13,602 nt of DNA, taken from the NCBI GenBank assembly GCA_016930895.1, contig JAFGFV010000248.1:1-13602 (forward strand), in the 5' to 3' direction. The notes under the pieces are model-generated. The model searched no databases and was not told where the DNA came from. It saw only the letters and a list, made by a program, of their open reading frames with translations. The position numbers were made by a program, and so were the translations under genes. Shown piece by piece: positions 13,538-13,602 of this stretch. Numbering within the stretch: position 1 is the first letter of the stretch; the number at the start of each line of letters is the position of its first letter. This DNA comes from Spirochaetales bacterium. GTDB lineage: Bacteria; Spirochaetota; Spirochaetia; SZUA-6; DRHE01.

Positions 13538-13602
13538 TGGGACTGTTCAGCCGTTTCAAGAGGGCCATGAAGGCCAACATCAACGACATGATCAGCAAGG
13601 CC
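13537..13602 (+). CDS. pspA: PspA/IM30 family protein, N-terminus only (runs off the window)
   Basis: The first 22 residues, MGLFSRFKRAMKANINDMIS and so on, match the start of PspA/IM30/Vipp1 proteins (MGIFSR...ANIN). This segment is the amphipathic membrane-binding helix of proteins that coat and stabilise the inner membrane under stress. GGAGG (13527-13531) lies 5 bases before this ATG; an ATG three bases earlier (13534) is possible but would be too close. The start overlaps the stop of the YbjN-like gene (TGATG). The rest of the coiled-coil protein is outside the window, so the assignment rests on the N-terminus and context. Confidence 0.85.
   Translation, partial: MGLFSRFKRAMKANINDMISKA

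Overview
The window is a stretch of high-GC bacterial chromosome with tightly packed genes on both strands. It has no rRNA, tRNA, CRISPR array or insertion sequence that I can see. The organism is probably a high-GC member of the Spirochaetes. The support is a DUF2259-type secreted protein (a family I associate with spirochaetes), a divergent WecG/TagA-like protein, and several envelope proteins that belong to no broadly known family. This placement is from recognition alone, without a database search.

Layout. (1) 10-1672: a DUF2259-like secreted protein (minus) diverges from an unknown multi-pass membrane protein (plus). (2) 1733-2362 (minus): a CTP-dependent diacylglycerol/polyprenol kinase-family membrane enzyme. 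(3) 2573-5103 (minus): a run of four reading units, in transcription order a small membrane protein, a DUF1573 protein, a broken thioredoxin/CcdA-like gene, and lgt for lipoprotein diacylglyceryl transfer. (4) 5336-8585 (plus): a compact operon of an S41 C-terminal processing protease, yjbQ, rsmE and a WecG/TagA-like protein; the last three genes follow with gaps or overlaps of at most about 20 bases. (5) 8637-9083 (minus): fxsA. (6) 9199-10335 (plus): an NtrC-type response regulator that stops before any DNA-binding domain. (7) 10371-11661 (minus): a small secreted protein downstream of a TrmJ-like RNA 2'-O-methyltransferase. (8) 11727-12389 (plus): a probable outer-membrane beta-barrel protein. 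(9) 12466-13602 (plus): a STAS-domain protein fused to a zinc ribbon, a YbjN-like protein, and the start of pspA, which runs off the end.

Most of the content concerns the envelope: lipoprotein maturation, periplasmic proteolysis, lipid kinase, outer-membrane protein and phage-shock-type membrane maintenance. Three points stand out. First, several genes without a Shine-Dalgarno sequence have a good -35/-10 pair whose -10 lies only 6-8 bases before the start codon, which suggests leaderless mRNAs. Second, the thioredoxin/CcdA-like gene appears to have lost its middle and its C-terminal half and to be frameshifted. Third, the STAS-zinc ribbon/YbjN/PspA cluster has a clear promoter with an internal dyad and a perfect 20-bp palindrome between its first two genes.
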